Source: Streptomyces sp. NBC_01446 (GTDB lineage Bacteria > Actinomycetota > Actinomycetes > Streptomycetales > Streptomycetaceae). Taken from it: 64,000 nt of DNA. Below the pieces are notes generated by a model. The model was not told the origin of the DNA and did not search any database. It saw only the letters and a program-made list of their open reading frames with translations. The stretch spans positions 1,240,001-1,304,000 of the forward strand of contig NZ_JAPEPO010000001.1 in assembly GCF_026340095.1 (NCBI RefSeq), in the 5' to 3' direction. Below are positions 35,701 to 43,185 of this stretch, piece by piece (the first letter of the stretch is position 1; the number at the start of each line of letters is the position of its first letter). The position numbers and the translations under genes are program-made.

Positions 35701-36307
35701 AGGATGGGGTTGGCGTGCGCGTGCCTCGCTCATCTGGTGCGTAGGGAATTGTTCCCAAGGGTGCGAGTGTGACGCCAATGCTAACTGTCTCGGCAAGCCT
35801 AGCGGTACCAAAGTCCGCTATTTTATATCGCCCATTTTCTGTAATCAAGACGTTTTCGGGCTTTACGTCACGGTGGACGTACCCTTCAGAATGAATCGCC
35901 TGCAGGCCTGAAAGAATATCCTGAGCGATGGGCCAGAAGTCATCCCACCCTTCGATGGCTAGGCCGTCCAGGCCTTTGAAGAGATCCTGCTCAAGCCATT
36001 CGAATACGAGGTAGGGGGACCCGTCTTCCGATCGACCCCAGTCGATTAGTCGCGCCAGATTTGGATGGTCGCCTAGAGCTTGATATGCGTTTAGTTCATT
36101 CGCCCAGGCGGCCTTCAATACTCGATCATCAAGGTTGCTTGAAGGGTTGAATACCTTCACAGCCACCGGAGCGTTGTCGTTTTCAAGATCGACAGACTTG
36201 AAGAGCTTCGCGTGGCCTCCCTCGCCGGCTGGGGCTGATGGTAGAGCGAAACGCTGGGCGATGAGTGGCAACGCCAGGTCCTCCTGCTGCGATAGCGCCA
36301 GTGTCAA
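32762..36307 (-). CDS. mkoA: Ser/Thr kinase-SF1 helicase fusion, MkoA-type defence protein
   Basis: An 1181-codon frame. Residues about 20-270 are a Hanks-type protein kinase: VAVKVF (Lys51), YVHRDVKPENVLI (145-157), IADFGTARL (163-171), and the activation-segment GTIPYAPDE. After a linker, residues about 560-1150 are an UPF1/Dna2-like SF1 helicase (COG1112): Walker A GPPGTGKTT (588-596), Walker B LCIIDEASKAT (894-904), GDDRQLPPF (922-930), QHRMHP (974-979), SYQGQEADI (1099-1107) and VNVAVSRARDGL (1130-1141). A coiled-coil insertion spans about 690-800. This combination defines MkoA of type I Mokosh. GC content is clearly lower than the chromosome. The longest start is TTG 36307; a second TTG at 36271 has a better ribosome site (GGAGG, eight bases away). 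Confidence 0.75.
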   Translation of the reverse strand: MTLALSQQEDLALPLIAQRFALPSAPAGEGGHAKLFKSVDLENDNAPVAVKVFNPSSNLDDRVLKAAWANELNAYQALGDHPNLARLIDWGRSEDGSPYLVFEWLEQDLFKGLDGLAIEGWDDFWPIAQDILSGLQAIHSEGYVHRDVKPENVLITENGRYKIADFGTARLAETVSIGVTLAPLGTIPYAPDERGTRTPTPSYDVYSFAVLTVVCLAQRNFNNAAEVEAAFRDLDLPPDIFSVLEPCFATAPDARPATAGVLYSQLAAVQGERELRRSPETEIFLDLPTFVLESHRKQYGVALTSDQVIEDIHAVCALSYDTRSKAKPDLQISGQTLLLRVQPHRVRPGVLRVARIQRPQAQLLEAARANWYRPKTKFRLSSPTDPGRADRDLNSLLATVSDMDSERAELEVSSAEASAFSSWRSVLDAKFALENGRGAKANYTSYRRDGSRIRFSVADATGLEVGEGRLVWDGNRRVLFGEVEGIENGEVILFVTKGRSEDLPRRGVLEFDSEASKSKLKRERDALERISNRRSVRSDLRDLLLDPQRSAPPQPANVESFLQDGLDTAKQKAVSASLGARDFCLVQGPPGTGKTTFIAELVSQQLRKNPRARIVLTSQTHIALDNALIRIREMEPQVSLLRLGRSDRLAQDVEPFSMTAQMELWRKSVLGQSRAFVKEFAARLGVDLDAEGLRNAALELQRRQRRVVALEQQIDTKQADRRELLTEIDRLNSLAAPILNMASEIENAAKSGTGTELAAAAERFIETGLTLAAQLEAAGPAGQKLVEMEATLAQWRADLKEQTAHQSGAQDVLAKSMNAEPNTTTENLVSAALERSNVEDPRIARLQEIASDWEERFGRGSEFAAVLVTRAQVVAATCVGVAGVAGADSMDFDLCIIDEASKATATEALVPLARSRRWVLVGDDRQLPPFVEQALEDQAVLSRFQLTRPQIRETLFSILSERLPDSCKFSLTHQHRMHPTIGRLVSHCFYGDQLTSAPRNLSPVIQSSLGAAAVWIDTSLRSDRQETRAGKSLRNKGEARVIASLLDRIQWVAEQNGSEPLSVAVLTGYEAQRREITETLAKGELTRILLKVRVATVDSYQGQEADISIFSVTRSNDGADLGFMRSEERVNVAVSRARDGLVIVGDAPFIESNKDSRNPLREILDHMRADTGCIVEKADKA

Positions 36308-36490
36308 CTGGGCGATGACTCATGAGGGTTCATGCTGGCCTGATCCTGCTTCAGTTCTACAACATGGCCGCCTGCGATGGGCTGTTTTGGGGGACGGAGT
36401 GGTCATTGAGCACTGCGGCCTGCGCGAGACGGGGCCTTGGGCGTTCGCCTCTCTTTGGTTGGGCAGCTCTGTCGGAGCGGGGTTCTCTAG
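36308..36490. other. Upstream region of the defence operon
   Basis: A 183-bp gap between the kinase-helicase start and the terminus of the decayed IS1380 element. It must hold the native promoter unless the IS removed it. I found no convincing -35/-10 pair or operator. Confidence 0.4.
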
Positions 36491-38152
36491 CCTCGGGCTT
36501 TCACCACGAGTGGTGTCCGGTAGGCGACCGGGAATGCAGAAAGTGCTCCTGACCTGCAACGATAGGACTTGCTGAGGGTCCTGTACGTGGCGAGGAAAGA
36601 AGCACTTCCCAGGTGGAGGAGAGTATCGGGTCCTATGCGTCTGTCCGTGTCGGGGGCGGTGGCCGCTCGGTGGTCTCGCAGGCTGGGGCGGTGCTGCTGG
36701 TCGAGACGGTCCGCAAGTCCGGCCTGGACACCGCGATATCGACGGCGCTGGCGCCGTGGCGCAACCCGCGGGCCGTGCACGATCCGGGCAAGGTCTTGCT
36801 GGATGTCGCGCTCGCGACGGCTCTGGGCGGGCTGCCTGGCCGATGTCGCCGTGCTGCGGGCCGAGCAGGAAGTGTTCGGCCCGGTGGCCTCCGATCCGAC
36901 TGTCTCCCGCCTCATCGACGCCCTGGCCGCGGCCGGACCGAGTGCTCTCACGGCGATCCGCACGGCACGAGCACAAGTACGGACTCGGGTCTGGGAGTTG
37001 GCCGGCGCCAACGCTCCGGCCGCTGACGGATCGGTGATCGTGGACATCGATGGGGTGCTTGTGCTCGCGCACTCCGAGAAGCAGGACGCCACCGCGACCT
37101 GGAAAAAGACCTTCGGCCACCATCCCCTCGTCGCGTTCGTCGACCACGGCCAGGACGGGTCCGGGGAGCCGGTTGCCGCGCTGCTGCGGCCCGGCAACGC
37201 GGGCTCCAACACCGCGAACGACCACATCGACACCACCCAGCTCGCCCTGGCCCAACTCCCCAAACACCTGCGGCGGGGACGGCAGACACTGATCCGCACC
37301 GACTCCGCCGGCGGCACCCCACGCTTTCCTCGACTGGCTCTCCAAGCCAGGCCGGTGGCTGTCGTATTCCGTCGGAATGACGATCACCGAGGCCATCCAC
37401 CAAGCCGTCTTGAAGATCCCGAAGTAGGCGTGGACGCCGGCCTATGACGCGGGCGGCACCGAGCGGCCCGGCGCCTGGGTCACTGAGATCACCGACATGC
37501 CCGACCTCTCCGCCTGGCCCAAGGGGTTGCGGCTGATCGTGCGCATGGAACGGCCCTACCCCGGGGCCCAGTTGCGCTTCACCGACCTCGATGGACTGAG
37601 GCTGACCTGCTTCGCCACCAACACCAAGGGCGGCCAGCTCGCCGACCTCGAACTGCGTCACCGAAGGCGGGCCCGCTGCGAGGACCGGATCCGAAACGCC
37701 CGCGACACCGGCCTGCGCAACCTCCACGACTCCGCCCAGAACCGGATCTGGCTCGAGATCGTCTCCATCGCGCTCGACCTGCTGGCCTGGATGCCGATGC
37801 TCGCGCTCACCGGTGACACCCGCCGCTGGGAACCCAAACGACTCCGGCTCCACCTGTTCTCCGCCGCCGCCCGGCTCGTGAACACCGGCCGCCGTCGCTG
37901 GCTCCGCTTCACCGCCCGATGGCCCTGGACCGACACCATCACCCAGGCAATCGATCGGCTCCAGGCCCTGCCGAACCCCGGCTGACCAGCTACTTCGACC
38001 GTCCCAACAACCACACCACCCCGGAGAGTGGAACCCGGCGCCCACCCGACGCGACAGCCGGTCCCTCACCCTGCCCCACCACCGGAAAACCGTCACCCCA
38101 CAAAGGCAGAGCCCCCGTCAGCGAACCGACGAGGACTCATGAACGATCGAGG
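36491..38152 (+). mobile_element. IS1380-family element, decayed copy
   Basis: About 1.66 kb. The left end CCTCGGGCTTTCACCACGAG (36491-36510) and the inverted right end (CTCATGAACGATCGAGG, 38136-38152) are imperfect terminal repeats. The left terminal region, from GGGAATG at 36530, is similar to the corresponding part of the intact IS1380 copy at 38388-41414, which confirms the boundary. Flanks (CTAG left, TTAA right) are not a duplication. The transposase is broken, so this copy cannot transpose on its own. Confidence 0.75.
36613..37985 (+). pseudogene. IS1380-family transposase, frameshifted
   Basis: The transposase is split over three segments. Codons from 36613 read GGGGRSVVSQAGAVLLVETVRKSGLDTAISTALAPW in one frame. 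A shift near 36830 moves to LADVAVLRAEQEVFGPVASDPTVSRLIDAL through GSVIVDIDGVLVLAHSEKQDATATWKKTFGHHPLVAFVDHG (catalytic DxD region). A second shift near 37318 leads into HAFLDWLSKPGRWLSYSVGMTITEAIHQAVLKIPK, then TAG at 37425-37427, and the rest (PDLSAWPKGLRLIVRME...RLQALPNPG) to 37985. Two frameshifts and one stop make it a pseudogene. Confidence 0.85.
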
Positions 38153-38156
38153 TTAA

Positions 38157-38387
38157 CGCCCTAAAGTCGCCCGGCGACTGCGCGGGACGCTCAGGTTCGG
38201 GGTCGTTTGGTGCGGCCGGAATTCGTCCCTACAGTCCAGCCATGTTCGACGGACGGAGCCCGGCTCCGCGCCTGTTGAGCTGTGCCGATACGCGTTTCCG
38301 CATCCAGACGGCGACGCCCTGGCACTCACCGAACAGGCTGCGAATTGGGCAGGAGCGATTCTCTGTGCGGCGTCTGAGATTACTAAG
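38157..38387 (+). pseudogene. Small ORF remnant split by IS1380 (5' portion)
   Basis: The frame containing TEPGSAPVELCRYAFPHPDGDALALTEQAANWAGAILCAASEITK is open from 38157 after a TAA but has no ATG, GTG or TTG, so the 5' end is lost next to the decayed IS1380. At 38387 it meets the intact IS1380. If the element and one CTAAG copy are removed, the frame continues exactly at 41420 as AAGCRSS and stops at TAA 41441-41443. I do not recognise the protein; its position before the conjugation genes suggests it belongs to that element. Confidence 0.6.
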
Positions 38388-38541
38388 CCCGGATCCACCG
38401 CCTTGATTGTGGTGTGATCGGTTCGGGGTCGTGCAGGGTGTGTCGGGGCTGAGTTGCGGATTCGGGCGTGGGGTGACCGCTGGTCTGCCCAGCCTTTCCA
38501 CTTTTCCGCAAGTCTCGGGCCCTTTCGGGCGGGTCGGTCAG

Positions 38542-39888
38542 CAGGGCTTGATCAAGTTCCGTTGAGGTCGGGCTTGTAGGTGATGCCCAGGATGGGGAGG
38601 GCTCGTTCGGGTTGGTCGCGGATGGCGCGAGTGGTCTTGGCGATGTTGGTCGCTCCGAGGGCTTTGAGGGCTCCGATTGCGAGGTTGCGGAGGGCGGCCA
38701 TGACGCGGGGTGCGTTGCCGGCGTGGACGGTGGAGGCGTCTTCGGCGAAGGTACGGTCGCGGATGTGGTGCTGGGCTTCCACGATCCAGTGTCCGCGCAG
38801 GTGGGAGGCGAGTTCGGCCGGTTTCGCCTGGTGGGCGTCGAGGCTGGTGACCGCGTAGACGGTCTCGCGGGTTTCCTTACTGCCGGTTGCTTTGCGGCGG
38901 CGGTGGACGCGGAGGGCGAGCTTCGCGTGGGGGAAGGCGATGCCGCCGAGGTTGTCGGCAATGGCGAGAGTCTTGACCGAGCGGAACTCGCGACGGCCGT
39001 GTCCCTTGTTCGAGGCGGTGTGCTGGATGGCCACCGCGTGCCAGTCCAGACCGTCCAGCTGGGCCCAGGCGGTGGGCTGATTGGGCTTGATCACGGCCAC
39101 GTAATGCGCCTTCTTGGTCTCCACCAGCCAGGCGACATTGGCCTTCACGGAGTGCAGCGCGTCGAAGGTGACCACGTCTGCGTCCAGGTCGAGCGGTGCA
39201 AGCAGGGGCTGGAAGTGCCGTGTCTCGTTGGTCTTGGACCCGACCTCGGCCTGGGCGAGGGTGACCGGGCGGCCATGGGTGACGGCGGACAGCAGGTGGC
39301 GGCGGGGCCGGCTCAGACGGGCGGAGCCGCGCAGTGCCTTGCCGTCCACAGCGATCACCCGTCGTCTGCCCGGGGCTGCGGCGGTATGGCGGTGAGCCAG
39401 CCAGGCTCCGACGGCCGCATCGAGTGCGTCGGCGTCGAGGCGCTCGAGGACCCTCCCGATCGCCGATCTGGACGGTGCATGCCGCCAGTGCAGCAGGTGA
39501 CGGCGCACGTCGAGCGCGGCGAGGAGCCCGGCGTCGGCACGGGCGCCCCACTCGGCGAGCTCGTCGATGGTCCGGGCTCCTGAGACCGCGGCGGCCGCGC
39601 AGACCAGCAGGATTGAGGCCAACGAGTACCAACGGCCCCGCCGGGAGCGAGGATCGGGCACCGCCTCCAGGAAGAACCGCAGGTCAGCCACGTCGTCCGG
39701 GTTGAGCGGACCCAACTTGGTCAACACGGCAGGGATCGGGGAAGATGAGACAGCGGACACGGTAACCCTCTTGATCACTCGGCTTAGACACCTGAATGAT
39801 CACGGATTCCGTGTCCGCTCTGTCATCCACCCCAACCCGCGGCATCCTCACGCCAGTTGGGCGAACCCGGGAACTTGCGCAAGCCCTG
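38542..39888 (-). mobile_element. ISAs1-family element nested in IS1380
   Basis: Terminal repeats CAGGGCTTGATCAAGTTCC (38542-38560) and GGAACTTGCGCAAGCCCTG (39870-39888) match at 17 of 19 positions in inverted orientation. The 9-bp sequence GTCGGTCAG flanks both sides (38533-38541 and 39889-39897), a target duplication of the size expected for ISAs1. The element is 1347 bp and sits between the IS1380 transposase stop and the IS1380 terminus, so it does not break that gene. Confidence 0.9.
38552..39778 (-). CDS. ISAs1-family transposase
   Basis: A 408-residue intact transposase. The N-terminal DDE_Tnp_1-associated region (FFLEAVPDPRSRRGRWYSLASILLVCAAAAVSGARTIDELAEWG) is followed by the DDE domain: RRVIAVDGKALRGSAR (first Asp), DADVVTFDALHSVKANVAWLVE (second Asp) and RGHWIVEAQHHIRDRTFAED (the Glu of the W-x-V-E segment). 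The GTG at 39778 is the start and the stop codon lies inside the right terminal repeat, as is common for compact insertion sequences. No frameshift is seen, so the element may be active. Confidence 0.9.
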   Translation of the reverse strand: MIKRVTVSAVSSSPIPAVLTKLGPLNPDDVADLRFFLEAVPDPRSRRGRWYSLASILLVCAAAAVSGARTIDELAEWGARADAGLLAALDVRRHLLHWRHAPSRSAIGRVLERLDADALDAAVGAWLAHRHTAAAPGRRRVIAVDGKALRGSARLSRPRRHLLSAVTHGRPVTLAQAEVGSKTNETRHFQPLLAPLDLDADVVTFDALHSVKANVAWLVETKKAHYVAVIKPNQPTAWAQLDGLDWHAVAIQHTASNKGHGRREFRSVKTLAIADNLGGIAFPHAKLALRVHRRRKATGSKETRETVYAVTSLDAHQAKPAELASHLRGHWIVEAQHHIRDRTFAEDASTVHAGNAPRVMAALRNLAIGALKALGATNIAKTTRAIRDQPERALPILGITYKPDLNGT

Positions 39889-39903
39889 GTCGGTCAGGGA
39901 GTG

Positions 39904-41292
39904 TCAGAGGGCTGGTGGCGCGTGCACGATGCTGAAGAGCTGAATGAAGTCCGTGCTCCAGGGCCAGCGTTCGGGCAGGTGCAGGGTGAGGCGGCGGGCC
40001 GAGCGGGCCAGGCGGGCGGGCACGTTGATCAGGTGGTCACGGATGGTGGCGGTGGTCGCTCTGGCATGGAACGTTCCGGCCAGGGCGCCGGCGGCGCGGG
40101 TCAGGTTGTGCGCCAGGGCTGCCAGAGCGAGCCATGCGGCATTGGCCTGGAAATGGCCGGACGGCGCGTGAGCGAAGGCGCTGTTCTTGACATCCGCGAT
40201 CACCTGCTCGACGACAGCGTGCCGACGGTGATCGGCTTCGGCGTCCTTCAGGGAGAGCGGGGAGTCGGTGAACGCGGCGTGGTAGCGCCAGGTGTCGAAG
40301 AGCGTGCCCTGCCCGGCGGGAACGGCGCCAGAGTCCAGGCGCTTGACTCGGCGCACGATCAGACGGGCGGTGACCTGTTGCTTCTTCGGCTTGGAAGTGA
40401 AGGCGGTGTAGCCGGTCTCGGCTATCTCGGCGTCGGAGATCCAGCACTGGCCCTCCTCGTCCCAGACCGCCTTGGGGTACTTGATCGGCGTCCAGGTGCC
40501 CTCGTCGATGCGGGCGATGACGGCCTTGACGGAGGCGTTCATCCGCACGGTGATGGAGAAACGCGCGTCGAGCGCCCGGCAGGAGTTCACGACGTCGGCG
40601 CCGTAGAACGCGGAGTCCGCCCGCATCACCATGAGGCCACTGGCGCCGCAGGCGCGGGCGGTGCGGATGGTCTCGGCGACGAACGCTGCCGCCCCGCGCG
40701 CGGAGTTCGAGGGTCCCTTGCGCAGCCTGGTGGCGGCGATCACCGGGGCGGCCAGGGGTGTGGAGACGATGCCGAGCAGCGCGTTCAGGCCCTTGACCTT
40801 GCTGTATCCGTAACCGGCGCCCTGCTTGGCGTAGCCGTAGGTGCGGCGGATGGTGTCATCGATGTCCACGTAGGCGACCTGGTCCGCGCCGGGCAGCAGC
40901 GGGGCGTGACGGGCCAGTTCAGGAAGGAACCGGCGGGCCACAGCGTGCAGTTGCTTCACATGCCCGTGCGTGAAGGAACGCAGAAACGACCCCAGCGTGG
41001 ACGGGGCCCGCACACCGGAGAACAGGCGGCCCATCGCGCCGTGCCGTAGCCGGTGCATGTCATCGATGCTGTCGGCGCCCGCGATCATGCCGCCCACCAG
41101 CGACATCACTTTCGCCGTGGGGAAGGCACCGGTGCCGTCCTTCGAGGCCGGCAGACGGATGTACTCCCCGACCAGTGCGGGCAGACCGCACCGCTCGGCC
41201 AACCGCACCACCGGCTCCAGCCCGCCGTACGCGATCAGGTTCGGGTCATCGAACGCGGATGAGACCGCCGCTGCGGCATGGGAAGATTGCAT
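39904..41292 (-). CDS. IS1380-family transposase
   Basis: A 462-residue intact transposase. It starts MQSSHAAAAVSSAFDDPNLIAYGGLEPVVRLAERCGLPALVGEYIRL, typical of the actinobacterial IS1380 family, and carries PGADQVAYVDIDDTIRRTYGYAKQGAGYGYSKVKGLNALLGIVSTPLAAP with the first catalytic Asp, LMVMRADSAFYGADVV with the second, and HRRHAVVEQVIADVKNSAFAHAPSGHFQANAAWLALAALAHNLTRA with the glutamate. The gene is uninterrupted; the ISAs1 insertion lies just downstream of its stop. Confidence 0.92.
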   Translation of the reverse strand: MQSSHAAAAVSSAFDDPNLIAYGGLEPVVRLAERCGLPALVGEYIRLPASKDGTGAFPTAKVMSLVGGMIAGADSIDDMHRLRHGAMGRLFSGVRAPSTLGSFLRSFTHGHVKQLHAVARRFLPELARHAPLLPGADQVAYVDIDDTIRRTYGYAKQGAGYGYSKVKGLNALLGIVSTPLAAPVIAATRLRKGPSNSARGAAAFVAETIRTARACGASGLMVMRADSAFYGADVVNSCRALDARFSITVRMNASVKAVIARIDEGTWTPIKYPKAVWDEEGQCWISDAEIAETGYTAFTSKPKKQQVTARLIVRRVKRLDSGAVPAGQGTLFDTWRYHAAFTDSPLSLKDAEADHRRHAVVEQVIADVKNSAFAHAPSGHFQANAAWLALAALAHNLTRAAGALAGTFHARATTATIRDHLINVPARLARSARRLTLHLPERWPWSTDFIQLFSIVHAPPAL

Positions 41293-41588
41293 CTCGGAAG
41301 TGCCTTGCTGATCGTGCCTGATGTGGTCCTAGAGAAACCCCATCATCGCAGGTCACAAGGCACTTCTTCATTCCCCGAAAAACTGCCCACAGACATCAAG
41401 CCGGTGGATCCGGGCTAAGGCGGCTGGCTGCCGCTCTTCTTAAAGGGCACCCAGGGGAAGGGAGTTATCTGCTGCCGACCCCCTGGTCCCCTTCTTTTCA
41501 CGAGTCCCTTTATTCCTGCCCGGCGCGGCGTTGGTGACCTTTCCGACAAGAAGCCAGTGTCGTGCCGCCTACGCGTAAGGAGCTGCTG

Positions 41589-41666
41589 ATGCAGCATGCC
41601 CAGGCACGCCCCTCTCCGGGACCCTGCGCTCCGGTCCACCACTCGACGTACAGCCTGCGACCGTGA
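41589..41666 (+). CDS. small ORF preceding the NlpC/P60 gene
   Basis: A 25-codon ORF (MQHAQARPSPGPCAPVHHSTY...) with AAGGAG nine bases before its ATG. Its TGA overlaps the GTG of the next gene (CCGTGAAG), an arrangement that would couple translation. Its first 14 bases, ATGCAGCATGCCCA, recur exactly at 42886-42899 inside the start region of the DUF6112-like gene. It has no recognisable relative. It may be a leader peptide or a duplicated start fragment. Confidence 0.35.
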   Translation: MQHAQARPSPGPCAPVHHSTYSLRP

Positions 41667-42802
41667 AGATGGCCGCAGGCATAGTCGGGGTGGTGGCACT
41701 CGGTCCGCTGCTGTTGATCGCGCCGATCACTGTTGTCGCAGCTAGTGCTGCTGACCCTCAGGCCACCTGCTCCGATGGCGGTACACAGGCTGGGGATTCC
41801 CTGGCGGTCGCCAAGCAGGTGAAATCAATCCTCAAGGGCGGCGGCGAGGGGGCCATTTCGGTTGCAGGCCCGGCCGATCCCACGGTGCAGATCCCGAGTG
41901 CCAAGACGATCCAGGCCACGGGCGTCGCCATGAAGGTGCCGGGGCGGGGGCAGATCGTTGCCCTGGCCACGGCCCTGCAGGAGTCGGGGCTGCGGAACTT
42001 GGACTACGGCGACCGGGATTCGCTCGGTCTCTTCCAGCAGCGTCCCAGTCATGGCTGGGGGACGGCCGCTCAGGTCCGTGATCCGGTGCAGGCCTCGACG
42101 AAGTTCTACGAGGAATTGCTCAGCATCTCGGGCTGGCAGTCCATGACCGTCACGCAGGCCGCGCAGGCGGTTCAGCAGAGCGGCTCACCCGACGCATACG
42201 CTAGGTGGCTTCCCTTGGCCACAGCTCTGCAGAAGGCCATCGCCAAGTCGCTGTCCAAGGAGTCGACGTCCGTCAAGAGTGGTTCCAAGGACACCCAGGA
42301 CGGGGGGTCGGATTCTGTGCCTGCCGGGTGCGGAACCGGCAACGACGGGGCCGCGTTCGGTCCGATCCCCGCTGGCTCCGTCCCCAAGGGCTACAAGATC
42401 CCGACCGACGCTCCGAAGTCCGTGCGCACGGCTATCCGTTGGGCGCTCGGCCAGCTCGGCACTCCGTATCAGTGGGGTGGCGAGTGTTCGGATCCGCACG
42501 GTCAGGATCCGATGGGCCGCTGCGATTGCTCGTCCCTGATGCAGGCGTCATACAGGGCTGGCGGAGTCTCGATCTCTCGGACCACGTACACGCAGGTCAA
42601 GGAGGGCAGGGCGGTTGGCGTGGATGCCCTCAAGCCGGGAGATCTCCTCTTCACCCGCGGCACCGCTGAAGTCCCGGAACACGTCGGGATGTTCATCGGT
42701 GAGGGCTTGATCCTTCAGGCTCCGCACACCGGCGACGTGGTCAAGATCTCGACCGTCACTGATTGGCGACCGAACGTGGTGGCCGCCCGCCGGATCGTCT
42801 GA
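41663..42802 (+). CDS. conjugation-associated cell-wall hydrolase with NlpC/P60 domain
   Basis: A 379-residue exported protein. The N terminus (MAAGIVGVVALGPLLLIAPITVVAASA) is a signal or anchor. Residues about 90-180 (IVALATALQESGLRNLDYGDRDSLGLFQQRPSHGWGTAAQVRDPVQASTKFYEEL) form a lysozyme-like/VirB1-like region. Residues about 260-379 are an NlpC/P60 peptidase: Cys in GRCDCSSLMQASYRAGG, His in PEHVGMFIG and a second His in LQAPHTG. Such bifunctional enzymes open the peptidoglycan for the transfer channel of actinobacterial type IV-like conjugation systems. It is first of five conjugation genes here. Confidence 0.85.
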   Translation: MKMAAGIVGVVALGPLLLIAPITVVAASAADPQATCSDGGTQAGDSLAVAKQVKSILKGGGEGAISVAGPADPTVQIPSAKTIQATGVAMKVPGRGQIVALATALQESGLRNLDYGDRDSLGLFQQRPSHGWGTAAQVRDPVQASTKFYEELLSISGWQSMTVTQAAQAVQQSGSPDAYARWLPLATALQKAIAKSLSKESTSVKSGSKDTQDGGSDSVPAGCGTGNDGAAFGPIPAGSVPKGYKIPTDAPKSVRTAIRWALGQLGTPYQWGGECSDPHGQDPMGRCDCSSLMQASYRAGGVSISRTTYTQVKEGRAVGVDALKPGDLLFTRGTAEVPEHVGMFIGEGLILQAPHTGDVVKISTVTDWRPNVVAARRIV

Positions 42803-42876
42803 CCGGCCGCCTCCCCCTCTCCTCTCGCTCCACCCTCTCCGGGCTCTCGCGCGCCCAAAACCGTACTGGAGTACCA

Positions 42877-43185
42877 GTGAAGCTCATGCAGCATGCCCAA
42901 ATCCTGGCGTACAACCCCGGCGTCAGCCCGAGGGAGGGCGGCCTGCCCGGACTCGATGTCCTGAAGAAGGTCATTGGCAGCATCAACCTGTTCGGCATCA
43001 TCGCCGTAGTGGGCGCGCTCGCGATCTCGGCGATCGTCTGGGCCTGGGGCCACCACAGCGGCGGCCACCAGGCGGAGGCCAACGGGAAGAAGGGCACCGT
43101 CGTCGCGGCCGGCTGCGCGCTGCTGCTCGGAGCGGCCAACGGCATCGTGGCGTTCTTCTCGGCGATGGGGACGCAGGTCCACTGA
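42877..43185 (+). CDS. DUF6112-like small membrane protein of a conjugation system
   Basis: A 102-residue protein with two predicted transmembrane helices (NLFGIIAVVGALAISAIVWAWG and GTVVAAGCALLLGAANGIVAFFSAMG) joined by a short polar histidine/lysine loop. The size and topology resemble VirB2-type pilins and match the small protein always found between the NlpC/P60 and VirB6-like genes in Streptomyces conjugative elements. GTG at 42877 has GGAG six bases upstream; ATG at 42886 is a weaker alternative. The stop overlaps the next ATG (TGATG). Confidence 0.72.
   Translation: MKLMQHAQILAYNPGVSPREGGLPGLDVLKKVIGSINLFGIIAVVGALAISAIVWAWGHHSGGHQAEANGKKGTVVAAGCALLLGAANGIVAFFSAMGTQVH

Larger units (their letters stand above)
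38388..41414 (-). mobile_element. IS1380-family element, intact, interrupted by ISAs1
   Basis: Terminal inverted repeats CCCGGATCCACCGCCTTGAT (38388-38407) and ATCAAGCCGGTGGATCCGGG (41395-41414) match at 19 of 20 positions. Both ends are flanked by CTAAG (38383-38387 and 41415-41419), a target duplication. Subtracting the ISAs1 insert and its duplicated target leaves 1671 bases, a normal length for the family. The transposase is intact and read leftwards. It is the second, younger IS1380-type element here; its termini differ from those of the decayed copy, so they are different family members. Confidence 0.9.

Noticed and set aside
31290..36307. DISARM or BREX assignment because of the PLD and kinase domains
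   Set aside because: DISARM needs a methyltransferase and the DrmA/DrmB proteins, and BREX needs PglZ. None is present, and the helicase is of the SF1 COG1112 type.
36487..38157. Target duplication around the decayed IS1380
   Set aside because: Flanks CTAG and TTAA differ, so no duplication can be claimed.
38388..41414. Composite transposon formed by two different insertion sequences
   Set aside because: The two elements are nested, each with its own ends and duplication; there is no cargo between them.
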